A DNA stretch of 64,000 nucleotides from positions 105,724 to 169,723 of the forward strand of contig VGIX01000002.1 of NCBI GenBank assembly GCA_016867725.1. The letters are read 5' to 3'. This DNA comes from Candidatus Effluviviaceae Genus I sp. (GTDB lineage: Bacteria > Joyebacterota > Joyebacteria > Joyebacterales > Joyebacteraceae). The notes under the pieces were generated by a model. It saw nothing but the letters and a program-made list of their open reading frames with translations, was not told the origin of the DNA and made no database searches. Shown in pieces: positions 52,104 through 59,275 of the stretch; within the stretch, counting starts at the first letter, position 1, and the number at the start of each line of letters is the position of its first letter. Both the position numbers and the translations under genes were made by a program.

Positions 52104-53426
52104 ATGGACTCGAACACGGTCAGGGCCATCGAGAAGGCCGGCGTCGTCGGCGCGGGAGGAGGGGCCTTCCCGACCCACGCCAAGGCCGCCGCGCGCGCCG
52201 ACACCGTGCTGGCCAACGGCGCGGAGTGCGAACCGCTGGTCCTCTCGGACAGCTTCGTGATGACGACGGCGGCCGAGCGCGTCGTGCGCGGTCTCGAGCT
52301 CATGGCCGAGGCCGTCGGCGCCGGACGCGCGGTCGTGGCGGTCAAGGCCGAGAACGCCGAGGCCGCGGGGGCGATGGCCAAGGCGATCGGCCGGCGTCCC
52401 ATCGAGCTGCTCGAGCTCGAGAACGTGTACCCGGCCGGTGACGAGTTGCTGCTCGTCCACGCGGCGACCGACAGGGTCGTGCCCGAGGGTGGACACCCGA
52501 CGGACATCGGCGTCGTGGTCAGCAACGTGACGACGCTCGCGCAGGTCGCCGACGCCGCCGAGGGCCGGCCGGTGACGGAGCGCCCCGTGACGGTGCGGGG
52601 CGAGGTGCGGCGCCCGGGGGTCTACGTCGTCCCGATCGGCACACCGGTGGCCGACGTTCTCGCCGCGGCGGGGCCGATCGGATCGGGGCTGGCGGTGCTC
52701 GCCGGGGGGCCGATGATGGGCCGGCTGGCCGCGGACGACGAGGTGACGGACAGGGCGCTGTCGGGTCTCTTCGTCCTCCCGCGCTCGCACAGGCTCATCG
52801 CCACGAGAACGGCAACGGAGTCGCACGTGCTGCGCATGGCCCGCGCGGCCTGCTGCCAGTGCCTCGCGTGCACCGAGCTCTGTCCGCGCGCGCTCCTGGG
52901 CCACGCCCTCGCGCCCCACAGGACCGTGCGCGCCGTCCAGTACGACACGGCCGCCTCGGACGCCGCGGGCGTGACGAGCGCGTTCCTGTGCTCCGAGTGC
53001 GGGATGTGCGAGCTCTTCGCCTGCCCGCTCGAGCTCCAGCCGCGCCGCATCCTTGCCGACCTCAAGGCGGAGCTTCGGCGGCGTGGCGTGCAGAACCCGC
53101 ACAGGCGCTCCGACCTGCGGGCGGACGGCGTGAGAGCGTGGCGGCAGATCCCGTCGGAGCGCCTGAGGCGGCGGCTCGGCCTTTCGGACTACTGCGCGAC
53201 GCCCGCGGTGAGCGGGGAGCGGGTGCGCCCCGGGAGCGTGAGGCTCCGGCTGGACCGGCACGCGGGGGCGCCGGCCGTGCCCGTCGTGACAGAGGGCAGC
53301 CGCGTGCTCGCCGGGGACGTCGTCGCGGAGATCCCCGAGGGGGCGCTGGGAGCGCGGGTGCACGCGAGCGTGAGCGGCCGGGTCGCGTCCGTCTCGCGTG
53401 AAGAGGTCGAGGTGGCCGCGGAGTGA
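52104..53426 (+). CDS. PduS/RnfC-like Fe-S flavoprotein
   Basis: A 440-residue RnfC-type protein with an N-terminal NADH/FMN-binding segment (G-V-V-G-A-G-G-G-A-F-P-T-H-A-K), a SLBB-like domain (G-E-V-R-R-P-G-V-Y-V-V-P-I-G-T-P) and two [4Fe-4S] motifs: C250-x2-C253-x2-C256-x3-C260-P and C296-x2-C299-x2-C302-x4-C307-P. PduS is known as cobalamin reductase in B12-dependent BMCs, but no B12 enzyme is encoded here, so electron removal from NADH is more likely. No other rnf genes accompany it. ATG 52104 was chosen. TTG 52098 is also possible. Confidence 0.88.
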   Translation: MDSNTVRAIEKAGVVGAGGGAFPTHAKAAARADTVLANGAECEPLVLSDSFVMTTAAERVVRGLELMAEAVGAGRAVVAVKAENAEAAGAMAKAIGRRPIELLELENVYPAGDELLLVHAATDRVVPEGGHPTDIGVVVSNVTTLAQVADAAEGRPVTERPVTVRGEVRRPGVYVVPIGTPVADVLAAAGPIGSGLAVLAGGPMMGRLAADDEVTDRALSGLFVLPRSHRLIATRTATESHVLRMARAACCQCLACTELCPRALLGHALAPHRTVRAVQYDTAASDAAGVTSAFLCSECGMCELFACPLELQPRRILADLKAELRRRGVQNPHRRSDLRADGVRAWRQIPSERLRRRLGLSDYCATPAVSGERVRPGSVRLRLDRHAGAPAVPVVTEGSRVLAGDVVAEIPEGALGARVHASVSGRVASVSREEVEVAAE

Positions 53427-53463
53427 CGGAACGGGCGCGGGCCCGATCGCCTGAGAGGACGGC

Positions 53464-54030
53464 ATGGCGGAACAGACGCGCGTTCGCGAGGCCATCGCGC
53501 TCGTCGAGACGATCAGCGTCGCGATCGGGGTGCGCGTCGCCGACGAGATGGCGAAGAGGGCGCCGGTCGAGATCCTCGAGGCGACGCCGATCTGCCCCGG
53601 GAAGTACATGGTCCTCGTGGCCGGCGACGTCGCGTCCGTGGAGGCGTCGCTTCGGCGAGGCGTCGAGGCCGGCGGCGACGTCGTGGTCGATACCCTCTTC
53701 ATCCCGAACGTGGACGCCCAGGTCTTCCCGGCCATCCTCGGGGCCACCGCCGTGGGCGCGCTGTCGTCGCTCGGCGTGGTCGAGACCTTCACGGCCGCCT
53801 CGACGATCCTGTGCGCCGACGCCGCCGCGAAGGCCGCCTCGGTGCGGCTCATCGAGATCCGGCTGGCCAAGGGGCTCGGGGGAAAGGCGTTCTTCACGAT
53901 GACCGGCGAGCTCCACGAGGTCGAGGCCGCCATGGACGCGGCGGTCGCCGTCGCGAGGGCCGGCGGAAACCTCGTGAGAAGCGTCGTCATCCCGCGGCCT
54001 CACGACGCCATCGCCGCCAAAGTCCTGTAG
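53464..54030 (+). CDS. BMC-T shell protein of PduT type with Fe-S cysteine
   Basis: A 188-residue tandem BMC-domain protein that forms pseudohexameric trimers. The first domain contains T-P-I-C-P-G-K-Y, with C44 matching the PduT pore cysteine that binds a [4Fe-4S] cluster at the trimer centre. The second domain has V-E-T-F-T-A-A-S-T-I-L-C-A-D-A-A-A and ends I-P-R-P-H-D-A-I. It directly follows the PduS-like gene, its known electron-transfer partner. It likely passes electrons across the shell. Confidence 0.92.
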   Translation: MAEQTRVREAIALVETISVAIGVRVADEMAKRAPVEILEATPICPGKYMVLVAGDVASVEASLRRGVEAGGDVVVDTLFIPNVDAQVFPAILGATAVGALSSLGVVETFTAASTILCADAAAKAASVRLIEIRLAKGLGGKAFFTMTGELHEVEAAMDAAVAVARAGGNLVRSVVIPRPHDAIAAKVL

Positions 54031-54043
54031 CGGAGGAGAGGAC

Positions 54044-54319
54044 GTGCACCTGGCGCGGGTCATCGGCGCGGTCTGGGCGACGCAGAAGGTGGAGACGCTC
54101 AGGGGCGCCCGCATGCTCATCGTCCAGCCGCTCACGCACGAGCTCGCCGAGCGGGGCATGCCGGTCGTCGCGGTCGACACCGTGAGCGCGGCCCCCGGCC
54201 AGCTCGTGTTCATCGTGAAGGCGCGGGAGGCCGCGAAGGCGCTCGAGGAGTGCACGAGCCCGGTGGACGCGGCCATCGTCGGGATCGTGGACGCCGTGTC
54301 GCTGGCCGGCGGGCTCTGA
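54044..54319 (+). CDS. BMC-P (EutN/CcmL) pentamer vertex protein 2
   Basis: A 91-residue pentamer protein: M-H-L-A-R-V-I-G-A-V-W-A-T-Q-K, the P-V-V-A-V-D-T-V-S-A-A-P-G-Q-L-V-F segment and D-A-A-I-V-G-I-V-D. The loop that is usually G-S-S-A-R reads A-R-E-A-A-K, so its vertex opening differs from copies 1 and 3. GTG start with GGAGAGGA upstream. Confidence 0.92.
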   Translation: MHLARVIGAVWATQKVETLRGARMLIVQPLTHELAERGMPVVAVDTVSAAPGQLVFIVKAREAAKALEECTSPVDAAIVGIVDAVSLAGGL

Positions 54320-54328
54320 GGGGGCGAC

Positions 54329-54610
54329 GTGTTCCTCGGCAAGGTGATCGGAGAGGTCGTCGCCACGGTCAAGCACGCGTCGCTCGCGGGGCGCAAGATC
54401 CTCGTCGTCGAGATGCTCGCCCCCGACCGCAGGCCGCTCGGCGAGTCCGTGCTCGCCGTGGACTCGGTGGACGCCGGCGTGGGCGACCTCGTCCTGGTCG
54501 TGGACGAGGGAAGCTCGGCGGCCGTCGTGATGGGCCTGCAGAACCCGCCGATCAGGACGGTGATCGTGGGAGTGGTCGATCGCGTGGACGAAGAGGCCGG
54601 TAGCCGATGA
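54329..54610 (+). CDS. BMC-P (EutN/CcmL) pentamer vertex protein 3
   Basis: A 93-residue pentamer protein: M-F-L-G-K-V-I-G-E-V-V-A-T-V-K-H, then V-L-A-V-D-S-V-D-A-G-V-G-D-L-V-L-V-V-D-E-G-S-S-A and I-R-T-V-I-V-G-V-V-D. GTG start with GAGGGGG just upstream. It overlaps the aldolase gene by four bases, so vertex protein and cargo enzyme are translationally coupled. Confidence 0.93.
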   Translation: MFLGKVIGEVVATVKHASLAGRKILVVEMLAPDRRPLGESVLAVDSVDAGVGDLVLVVDEGSSAAVVMGLQNPPIRTVIVGVVDRVDEEAGSR

Positions 54611-55374
54611 CCACGGAGTTCGAGGCGCGCAGGCAGATCGTCGAGGTCGGCCGCAGGCTGTGGCTGAAGGGCTACGTCGCGGCCAACGACGGCAACCTGA
54701 GCGTGCGCCTGCGCGACGGCCGCATCGTGATCACCCCGACCGGCGTGTCGAAGGGGTTCCTCGAACCGGACGCGCTCATCGTCGTGGACGCCGAGGGAAG
54801 GAAGCTCCGCGGCCGTCTGGAGCCGACGTCGGAGATCCGGATGCACCTGTTCGCCTACGACCGACGCCCCGATGTGAGCGCCGTGGTCCACGCTCACCCC
54901 CCCAAGGCCACGGGCTTCTCGGCCGCCGGCGTGCCGCTGGCGCAGTGCATCCTGCCGGAGGTCGTGCTGTCGCTGGGAGACGTGCCCACGGCGCCCTACG
55001 CGACGCCCTCCACTGAGGAGGTCGCCCGTTCGATCGAGCTCTTCATCGGCGGCTACAACGCGATGATCCTCAGGCGCCACGGCGTGCTCACGCTCGGAGC
55101 CGGCATCTTCGAGGCGTACTGGCGGATGGAGACCGTGGAGCACGTGGCGGACATCACGCTCGTCGCGAAGCTGATGGGCGGGGCGCCGCCGCTCTCGAAC
55201 GAGGAGGTCCGGAAGCTCCTCAAGCTGCGCGAGAAGCTCGGCACGACGACGTCCGCGCCGTGCGCCTCGTGCGGCGGCTGCGGGACGACCGCCGCCGCGC
55301 CCGCGAAGAGCACCGACGGTGGGATCGTGGATGAGGTCGTGCGGCGCGTGACGGAGTCGCTCGGACGACCATAA
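54607..55374 (+). CDS. Class II sugar-phosphate aldolase with C-terminal encapsulation peptide
   Basis: A 255-residue FucA/RhaD-like aldolase. E76, H95, H97 and H158 match the FucA catalytic Glu and zinc ligands (E73, H92, H94, H155) with a constant offset of three. The core ends near residue 210. A linker follows with C219-x2-C222-x2-C225 and an Ala/Pro stretch, then an amphipathic helix (G-G-I-V-D-E-V-V-R-R-V-T-E-S-L, about 238-252) of the encapsulation-peptide type. It would split fuculose- or rhamnulose-1-phosphate into DHAP and lactaldehyde, the substrate of the aldehyde dehydrogenase. Exact sugar unproven. Confidence 0.9.
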   Translation: MTTEFEARRQIVEVGRRLWLKGYVAANDGNLSVRLRDGRIVITPTGVSKGFLEPDALIVVDAEGRKLRGRLEPTSEIRMHLFAYDRRPDVSAVVHAHPPKATGFSAAGVPLAQCILPEVVLSLGDVPTAPYATPSTEEVARSIELFIGGYNAMILRRHGVLTLGAGIFEAYWRMETVEHVADITLVAKLMGGAPPLSNEEVRKLLKLREKLGTTTSAPCASCGGCGTTAAAPAKSTDGGIVDEVVRRVTESLGRP

Positions 55375-55377
55375 GGC

Positions 55378-55400
55378 CTCCGGGCCGGGCCGACCCGGAG
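55378..55400 (+). terminator. Hairpin at the end of the BMC operon
   Basis: CTCCGGG and CCCGGAG form a 7-bp stem with a 9-base loop, four bases after the aldolase stop. There is no T-run, so it may be a weak or Rho-assisted terminator or a 3'-end stabiliser before sppA. Confidence 0.45.
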
Positions 55401-55422
55401 CGGAGGCGGGGAGCGTGAACGC

Positions 55423-56316
55423 ATGGTGCGAAGAGGCTGCATCTGGGGCTGGCTGATCGGCGCCGTGACGCTGATCGTGATCTTCCTCGTGACGATCGTG
55501 ACGATCGAGGCGGTCCTCGGCCAGCGGCTGTCGTTTCCCGCGTACGGCGAGCGCGTGGGGCTCGTGCGCATCGAGGGGATCCTCGCCGATTCGCGCGACA
55601 TCGTCAGCGACCTCAGGACCATGGGGGAGGATGCCGGGATCCGGGCGGTGGTGCTCCGAGTGGACAGCCCCGGCGGGGGCGTGGCGGCCTCGCAGGAGAT
55701 CTACGACGAGGTCGTGAGGCTCCGGGACGGCGGCACGCCGGTCGTGGTCTCGATGGGCTCCGTCGCCGCCTCGGGCGGCTACTACGTCGCCTGCGCCGCC
55801 GACAGCATCATCGCGAACGCCGGCACCATTACGGGCAGCATCGGCGTCATCATGGAGTTCGCGCACTTCGAGGAGCTCTTCGGCAAGATCGGGATCGGGT
55901 TCGACACCGTCAAGAGCGGCGAGTTCAAGGACATAGGCTCCCTCTCGCGCCAGCTGACGGAGAGGGAGCGGGAGCTCCTGCAACTGACCATCGACGACAT
56001 CCATGCGCAGTTCGTCGATGCGGTCGCGCTGGAGCGTGGCATGACGGCGGACGACGTGCTCAGGATCGCCGACGGCCGCATCCTCTCGGGCCGCCAGGCG
56101 CTCGAGGCCGGGCTCGTCGACCGTCTCGGCAGCCTCCGCGACGCCATCGCCGTCGCCGGGCGGCTGGGCGGCATCAAGGGCAGGCCGAAGGTCCAGGAGC
56201 CCGCCAGGCCGATGCGCCTCGCGCTTCGCGATCTTCTCTCCGGCAGCCTGTCGCGGGCGCTCCAGCCGTCGGCGTCGAGCTACGGCGCCCAGTACCTCTA
56301 CAAGCCGGCCAAGTGA
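55423..56316 (+). CDS. sppA: Signal peptide peptidase SppA (S49 family)
   Basis: A 297-residue short-form SppA anchored by one N-terminal TM helix (about 8-32). The catalytic Ser is S117 in S-V-A-A-S-G-G-Y-Y, and the general-base Lys is in K164-S-G-E-F-K-D. The V-D-S-P-G-G-G motif is at 80-86. It cleaves leftover signal peptides in the membrane. It is co-directional with the BMC operon but has its own start signals, and is followed by an HU gene with a separate promoter. Confidence 0.93.
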   Translation: MVRRGCIWGWLIGAVTLIVIFLVTIVTIEAVLGQRLSFPAYGERVGLVRIEGILADSRDIVSDLRTMGEDAGIRAVVLRVDSPGGGVAASQEIYDEVVRLRDGGTPVVVSMGSVAASGGYYVACAADSIIANAGTITGSIGVIMEFAHFEELFGKIGIGFDTVKSGEFKDIGSLSRQLTERERELLQLTIDDIHAQFVDAVALERGMTADDVLRIADGRILSGRQALEAGLVDRLGSLRDAIAVAGRLGGIKGRPKVQEPARPMRLALRDLLSGSLSRALQPSASSYGAQYLYKPAK

Positions 56317-56331
56317 CAACAGGGAAAGGGT

Positions 56332-56360
56332 TTGACACGACCCGGGGCCGCTGATAGGAT
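56332..56360 (+). promoter_or_regulatory. Sigma-70-type promoter of the HU-family gene
   Basis: TTGACA and TAGGAT are separated by 17 bases. The expected start point near 56367 gives a leader of about 130 bases that contains a long hairpin. Confidence 0.75.
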
Positions 56361-56428
56361 GTGCGTGCTCGCTCAAGCGAGGCGCCTGCGTCCCGGCAGC
56401 TGCACGTCCCGCCCGGACCTGGGCGCCG

Positions 56429-56467
56429 CGTCGCGCGGCAACGACCGAAGGTCGTGACCGCGCGACG
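56429..56467 (+). promoter_or_regulatory. Long leader hairpin in the HU mRNA
   Basis: CGTCGCGCGG pairs with CCGCGCGACG (10 bp) and ACGACC pairs with GGTCGT (6 bp) around a GAA triloop, with a symmetric CA/GA internal loop. It lies 31 bases before the HU start codon. A cis-regulatory role in translation or attenuation is likely. HU and relatives can bind structured nucleic acid, so autoregulation is possible. Confidence 0.6.
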
Positions 56468-56498
56468 TTGCTGTCGCTGCCGGCGGAGGTGGAAGACG

Positions 56499-56834
56499 AT
56501 GACAAAAGCCGACCTGGTGGACCGTGTCGCCGCCCAGACCGGACTGACGAAGCGAGATGTCGCGGAGGTCGTCGAGAAGCTCCTCGAGGCCATCAAGAAC
56601 TGCCTCGCGGAACACGAGCACATCGAGATCCGCGAGTTCGGGACGTTCAAGGTCAGGAAGAGGAAGGCGAGCATGAAGTACAACCCGCGCGACCGCTCGC
56701 AGAAGGTGGTGGTCCCGGAGAAGGCGGTGCCCGTCTTCAAGCCGAGCAGGTTCCTGAAGGACCAGGTCGGCCGGGCCGGCGTTCCGACACCCTCGTCGGA
56801 CTCCGGCGGTCCGCGACCGGATCAGCACGCCTAG
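56499..56834 (+). CDS. HU/IHF-family DNA-binding protein
   Basis: A 111-residue histone-like protein that bends DNA as a dimer. M-T-K-A-D-L-V-D-R-V-A starts the helical body, I-R-E-F-G-T-F-K-V-R-K-R-K is the conserved saddle, and the beta-arm Y-N-P-R-D-R-S-Q carries the intercalating Pro. The C-terminal 20 residues are a Pro/Ser/Gly tail not found in short HU. ATG 56499 has GGAGGTGGAAG upstream. Confidence 0.92.
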   Translation: MTKADLVDRVAAQTGLTKRDVAEVVEKLLEAIKNCLAEHEHIEIREFGTFKVRKRKASMKYNPRDRSQKVVVPEKAVPVFKPSRFLKDQVGRAGVPTPSSDSGGPRPDQHA

Positions 56835-56843
56835 GGAGGACGC

Positions 56844-56939
56844 ATGCCCAATCTGAAGAAGAAGCGCCGCAAGAAGATGGCGAAGCACAAGCTCAAGAAG
56901 CGCCGCCGCAAGGACCGGCACAAGAAGAAGGTCCGCTAG
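56844..56939 (+). CDS. Tiny basic ribosomal protein, AURKAIP1/COX24-like
   Basis: A 31-residue ORF that starts M-P-N-L-K-K-K-R-R-K-K-M and ends D-R-H-K-K-K-V-R. More than half of the residues are Lys or Arg. The pattern K-M-A-K-H-K-L-K-K-R-R-R-K-D-R-H-K-K-K matches the AURKAIP1/COX24 (mS38-like) small proteins common in Bacteroidota-related bacteria and thought to be ribosomal. AGGGAGGA lies three bases before the ATG. It is in the HU operon, ten bases after the HU stop. Confidence 0.85.
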   Translation: MPNLKKKRRKKMAKHKLKKRRRKDRHKKKVR

Positions 56940-56954
56940 CGCGGGGGAGCGTCC

Positions 56955-57530
56955 ATGCGGAAGCCCGCTCTCGACGCGCGCGCGGCCCTCGGGCTCATCC
57001 ATCACGGGCCCGTCGTGCTCGTGACGGCCCGGGACGGACGGCGTACGGACATCATCACGGTCGCGTGGGTCGCGCCCGTGAGCGGTGAGCCGCCCATGGT
57101 CGCGGTGGCGATCTCCCCGAGGCGCTTCTCCCACGGGCTCATCAGGCGCTCGGGCGAGTTCGTGGTCAATGTTCCGTCGTCCGGGCTGCTCGCGGCGGTC
57201 TGGCTCTGCGGCAGTCTCTCGGGCCGCGACACCGACAAGTTCGAGGCGGCCCGGCTCACCGCGGCGCGCGCGCAGTCGGTCGGGGCGCCGCTCATCGCGG
57301 AGTGCTTCGGGCACCTCGAGTGCCGCGTCGAGAAGCGCGTCACGGCCGGAGACCACACCGTGTTCGTGGGCCGCGTCGTCGCCGCAAGCGCCGACCGCGC
57401 GGCGTTCGGGAAGCACCTGAGGCTCGCCGCGGGGTCGCACACGCTCCACCACATCGGGGGGCGCCGCTTTCTGACATCGGCCGGGACGGTGCTCGAGGCG
57501 GGCAAGCGGGCGCCGCGGCGCCGGCGGTAG
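56955..57530 (+). CDS. Flavin reductase-like (flavoredoxin) FMN-binding protein
   Basis: A 191-residue protein of the flavin-reductase-like split-barrel family. P-V-V-L-V-T-A-R-D, D-I-I-T-V-A-W-V-A-P-V-S (FMN phosphate site), P-R-R-F-S-H-G-L-I and F-V-V-N-V-P are typical. The C-terminus is basic. The redox partner is unknown. It lies in the HU operon and precedes the PilZ gene. Confidence 0.82.
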   Translation: MRKPALDARAALGLIHHGPVVLVTARDGRRTDIITVAWVAPVSGEPPMVAVAISPRRFSHGLIRRSGEFVVNVPSSGLLAAVWLCGSLSGRDTDKFEAARLTAARAQSVGAPLIAECFGHLECRVEKRVTAGDHTVFVGRVVAASADRAAFGKHLRLAAGSHTLHHIGGRRFLTSAGTVLEAGKRAPRRRR

Positions 57531-57547
57531 AACGGGTCGGAGGCATC

Positions 57548-57955
57548 ATGGCGGAGAAGGACCGGGCAGCATGGGCAGGGCGCGAACGCAGGCAGTCCAC
57601 TCGCGTTGAGGCGCGCGTGGCCCTTCAGCTCTCCGAGGCCGGAGAGAGCCAGCCGGCCGGCACGATGACGACCGAGAGCATCAACGTCGGCGCGGAGGGA
57701 GTGTACTGCTTCGTCCCGCAGTTCGTCGCGCCCCTGACGAAGCTCTCCGTCACGATGGAGCTTCCGCTCAAGGGGAAGCGCGGCCAGGTCAGGAACGAGG
57801 TCATGAAGGCTGAGGGCGTCGTCGTGCGCTGCCAGCCGGCCGGGGACGAGCGAGGCGGGTATCGGATCGCGTGCTTCTTCTCGGAGATCGAGCCCGAGTC
57901 GCGCGCCGTCCTCGAGGAGTATCTCCGGCAGCGGGCGGCGGGCTCGACGCGCTAG
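57548..57955 (+). CDS. PilZ-domain protein
   Basis: A 135-residue single PilZ domain, normally a c-di-GMP receptor. The R-x3-R motif is present in R-R-Q-S-T-R (near 14-19). The second motif D/N-x-S-x2-G appears as E-S-I-N-V-G-A-E-G, with Gly in place of Ser, so binding affinity is uncertain. ATG 57548 follows GGAGG. Its TAG stop lies inside a CTAG that is also the stop of the convergent gene. Confidence 0.75.
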   Translation: MAEKDRAAWAGRERRQSTRVEARVALQLSEAGESQPAGTMTTESINVGAEGVYCFVPQFVAPLTKLSVTMELPLKGKRGQVRNEVMKAEGVVVRCQPAGDERGGYRIACFFSEIEPESRAVLEEYLRQRAAGSTR

Positions 57956-59253
57956 AACCTGTACGCGGCCTCCAGCAGGAACGCGCTCTCGCTCACGTCC
58001 TCGACGTAGCCGTAGCCCGCGCCCGACCGCTTGAAGCCGCCCTTCATCCATGCGATGTCGACCGCGAAGATCGTGTCGATGAGCACGCCCGCGCCCAGGG
58101 TGAAGTAGGACCTATCGCTGTCGATCTCGAGCCCGCGGTAGGCTATCGGCCGCGTCATGTAGCCCGCCCGCAGACGGAGCGGCCAGGTCGGCACGGTCAC
58201 CTCCGCCCCGAGCCGAACGTCGGTGGTCGCCTCGTACGCCCTGACGCGCTCGGTCTCGTCCCCGACGTACAGGAACCCCTCGTAGGTCATCTCCGACCAG
58301 TCCGTGTACACGACGTCCGCCGCGAGCGCCACGAGGTCGTGGGGGCTGTAGGCCGCGCCGACGGCGAACGTGAAGGGAAGGGTGAGTTCGTCGGAGAAGT
58401 ACGTGGTCGATGCGGAGTCGGCCGGCGCGCCCGCGTCGAAGCGGTAGTGCTTCCGCGTGCGCTCCATGCCCTCGAACGTCAGCGTCACGGGGGACTCGAT
58501 GACGACGCCGGCCGAGAGCCCCTCGGCGAGGTAGAACAGACCGCCCACCTTGGCGCGGAACCCCGACACGTCGGTCTCCGTCGCGGTCTCACGCCTGTAG
58601 CTCTCGAGCGGGGATACATGCCCGATGTCCTCAGCGACCCACACGAACCGCCGCCGGTAGTCGCCCGTCCAATACGACACCGCGGCGCCGAGCGACACGC
58701 TCGGTGAGGCGTCGAACGCGCCTGCGAGCGACCAGGCGTAGACGCCGCCCTCAGACAGGAGGTCCTCAACCTGTCCCCACACGCCGGCCTGGCCGGGCAC
58801 GGAGTCCTCGTAGGAGGCGACGAAGTCGTCCTCGAAGCCGAGCACGCACTGACCCGAGATGCCCACGACGAGGCTGCCGCGGAACGTCGGGAACGGGTAC
58901 GCGAACCGCACGGAGGACAGGCGGGTCCTCGAGAGCGGGTCGGTCGAGAAGTCCCCGCCGAGCGCCGTCCCCGAGATCTCGCCCGCAGCCTTCGACAGCC
59001 CGCCCGAGATCTCGATGCGACGCATTCTCGCCAGAGCCGCCGGGTTGATGTCGATGGCCGAGGCGTCCTCCGCCGCCGCGACTCCTGCGCCGCCCATGCC
59101 GATGGACCGAGCCCCGGCAAGCCATGGGGCCGTGACCGGGATCTCCTCGATCGGCGCGACGAACCCGTCGTACGCGGACGCCGGGAAGCTCAGCGCGGCC
59201 ACGAGCGTTGCGACCGCAAGAAGGTGAACCGAGGACCGCAGTTCCGTAGCCAT
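57952..59253 (-). CDS. Predicted outer-membrane beta-barrel protein (PorV/FadL-like)
   Basis: A 433-residue exported protein: signal peptide to about residue 28, then A-R-S-I-G-M-G-G-A-G-V-A-A-A-E-D-A-S-A, the hallmark start of OmpP1/FadL/PorV-type barrels, with N-P-A-A-L-A. Alternating hydrophobic strands follow and the protein ends E-A-A-Y-R-F, an aromatic C-terminus as used by BAM substrates. ATG 59253 is preferred over GTG 59256 for RBS spacing (GGAGGG). It is second in a minus-strand pair after the CxxCH lipoprotein. Confidence 0.83.
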   Translation of the reverse strand: MATELRSSVHLLAVATLVAALSFPASAYDGFVAPIEEIPVTAPWLAGARSIGMGGAGVAAAEDASAIDINPAALARMRRIEISGGLSKAAGEISGTALGGDFSTDPLSRTRLSSVRFAYPFPTFRGSLVVGISGQCVLGFEDDFVASYEDSVPGQAGVWGQVEDLLSEGGVYAWSLAGAFDASPSVSLGAAVSYWTGDYRRRFVWVAEDIGHVSPLESYRRETATETDVSGFRAKVGGLFYLAEGLSAGVVIESPVTLTFEGMERTRKHYRFDAGAPADSASTTYFSDELTLPFTFAVGAAYSPHDLVALAADVVYTDWSEMTYEGFLYVGDETERVRAYEATTDVRLGAEVTVPTWPLRLRAGYMTRPIAYRGLEIDSDRSYFTLGAGVLIDTIFAVDIAWMKGGFKRSGAGYGYVEDVSESAFLLEAAYRF

Positions 59254-59275
59254 CACAAGCCCTCCGCGGGACGCC

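Noticed and set aside
52104-53426. Part of a full Rnf complex
   Set aside because: No rnfA, B, D, E or G genes are adjacent. The position between BMC genes fits PduS.
50160-56505. Very long minus-strand frames across the BMC operon
   Set aside because: They are Arg/His/Asp-rich mirror translations with no family resemblance. The plus-strand BMC genes have RBSs and conserved motifs.
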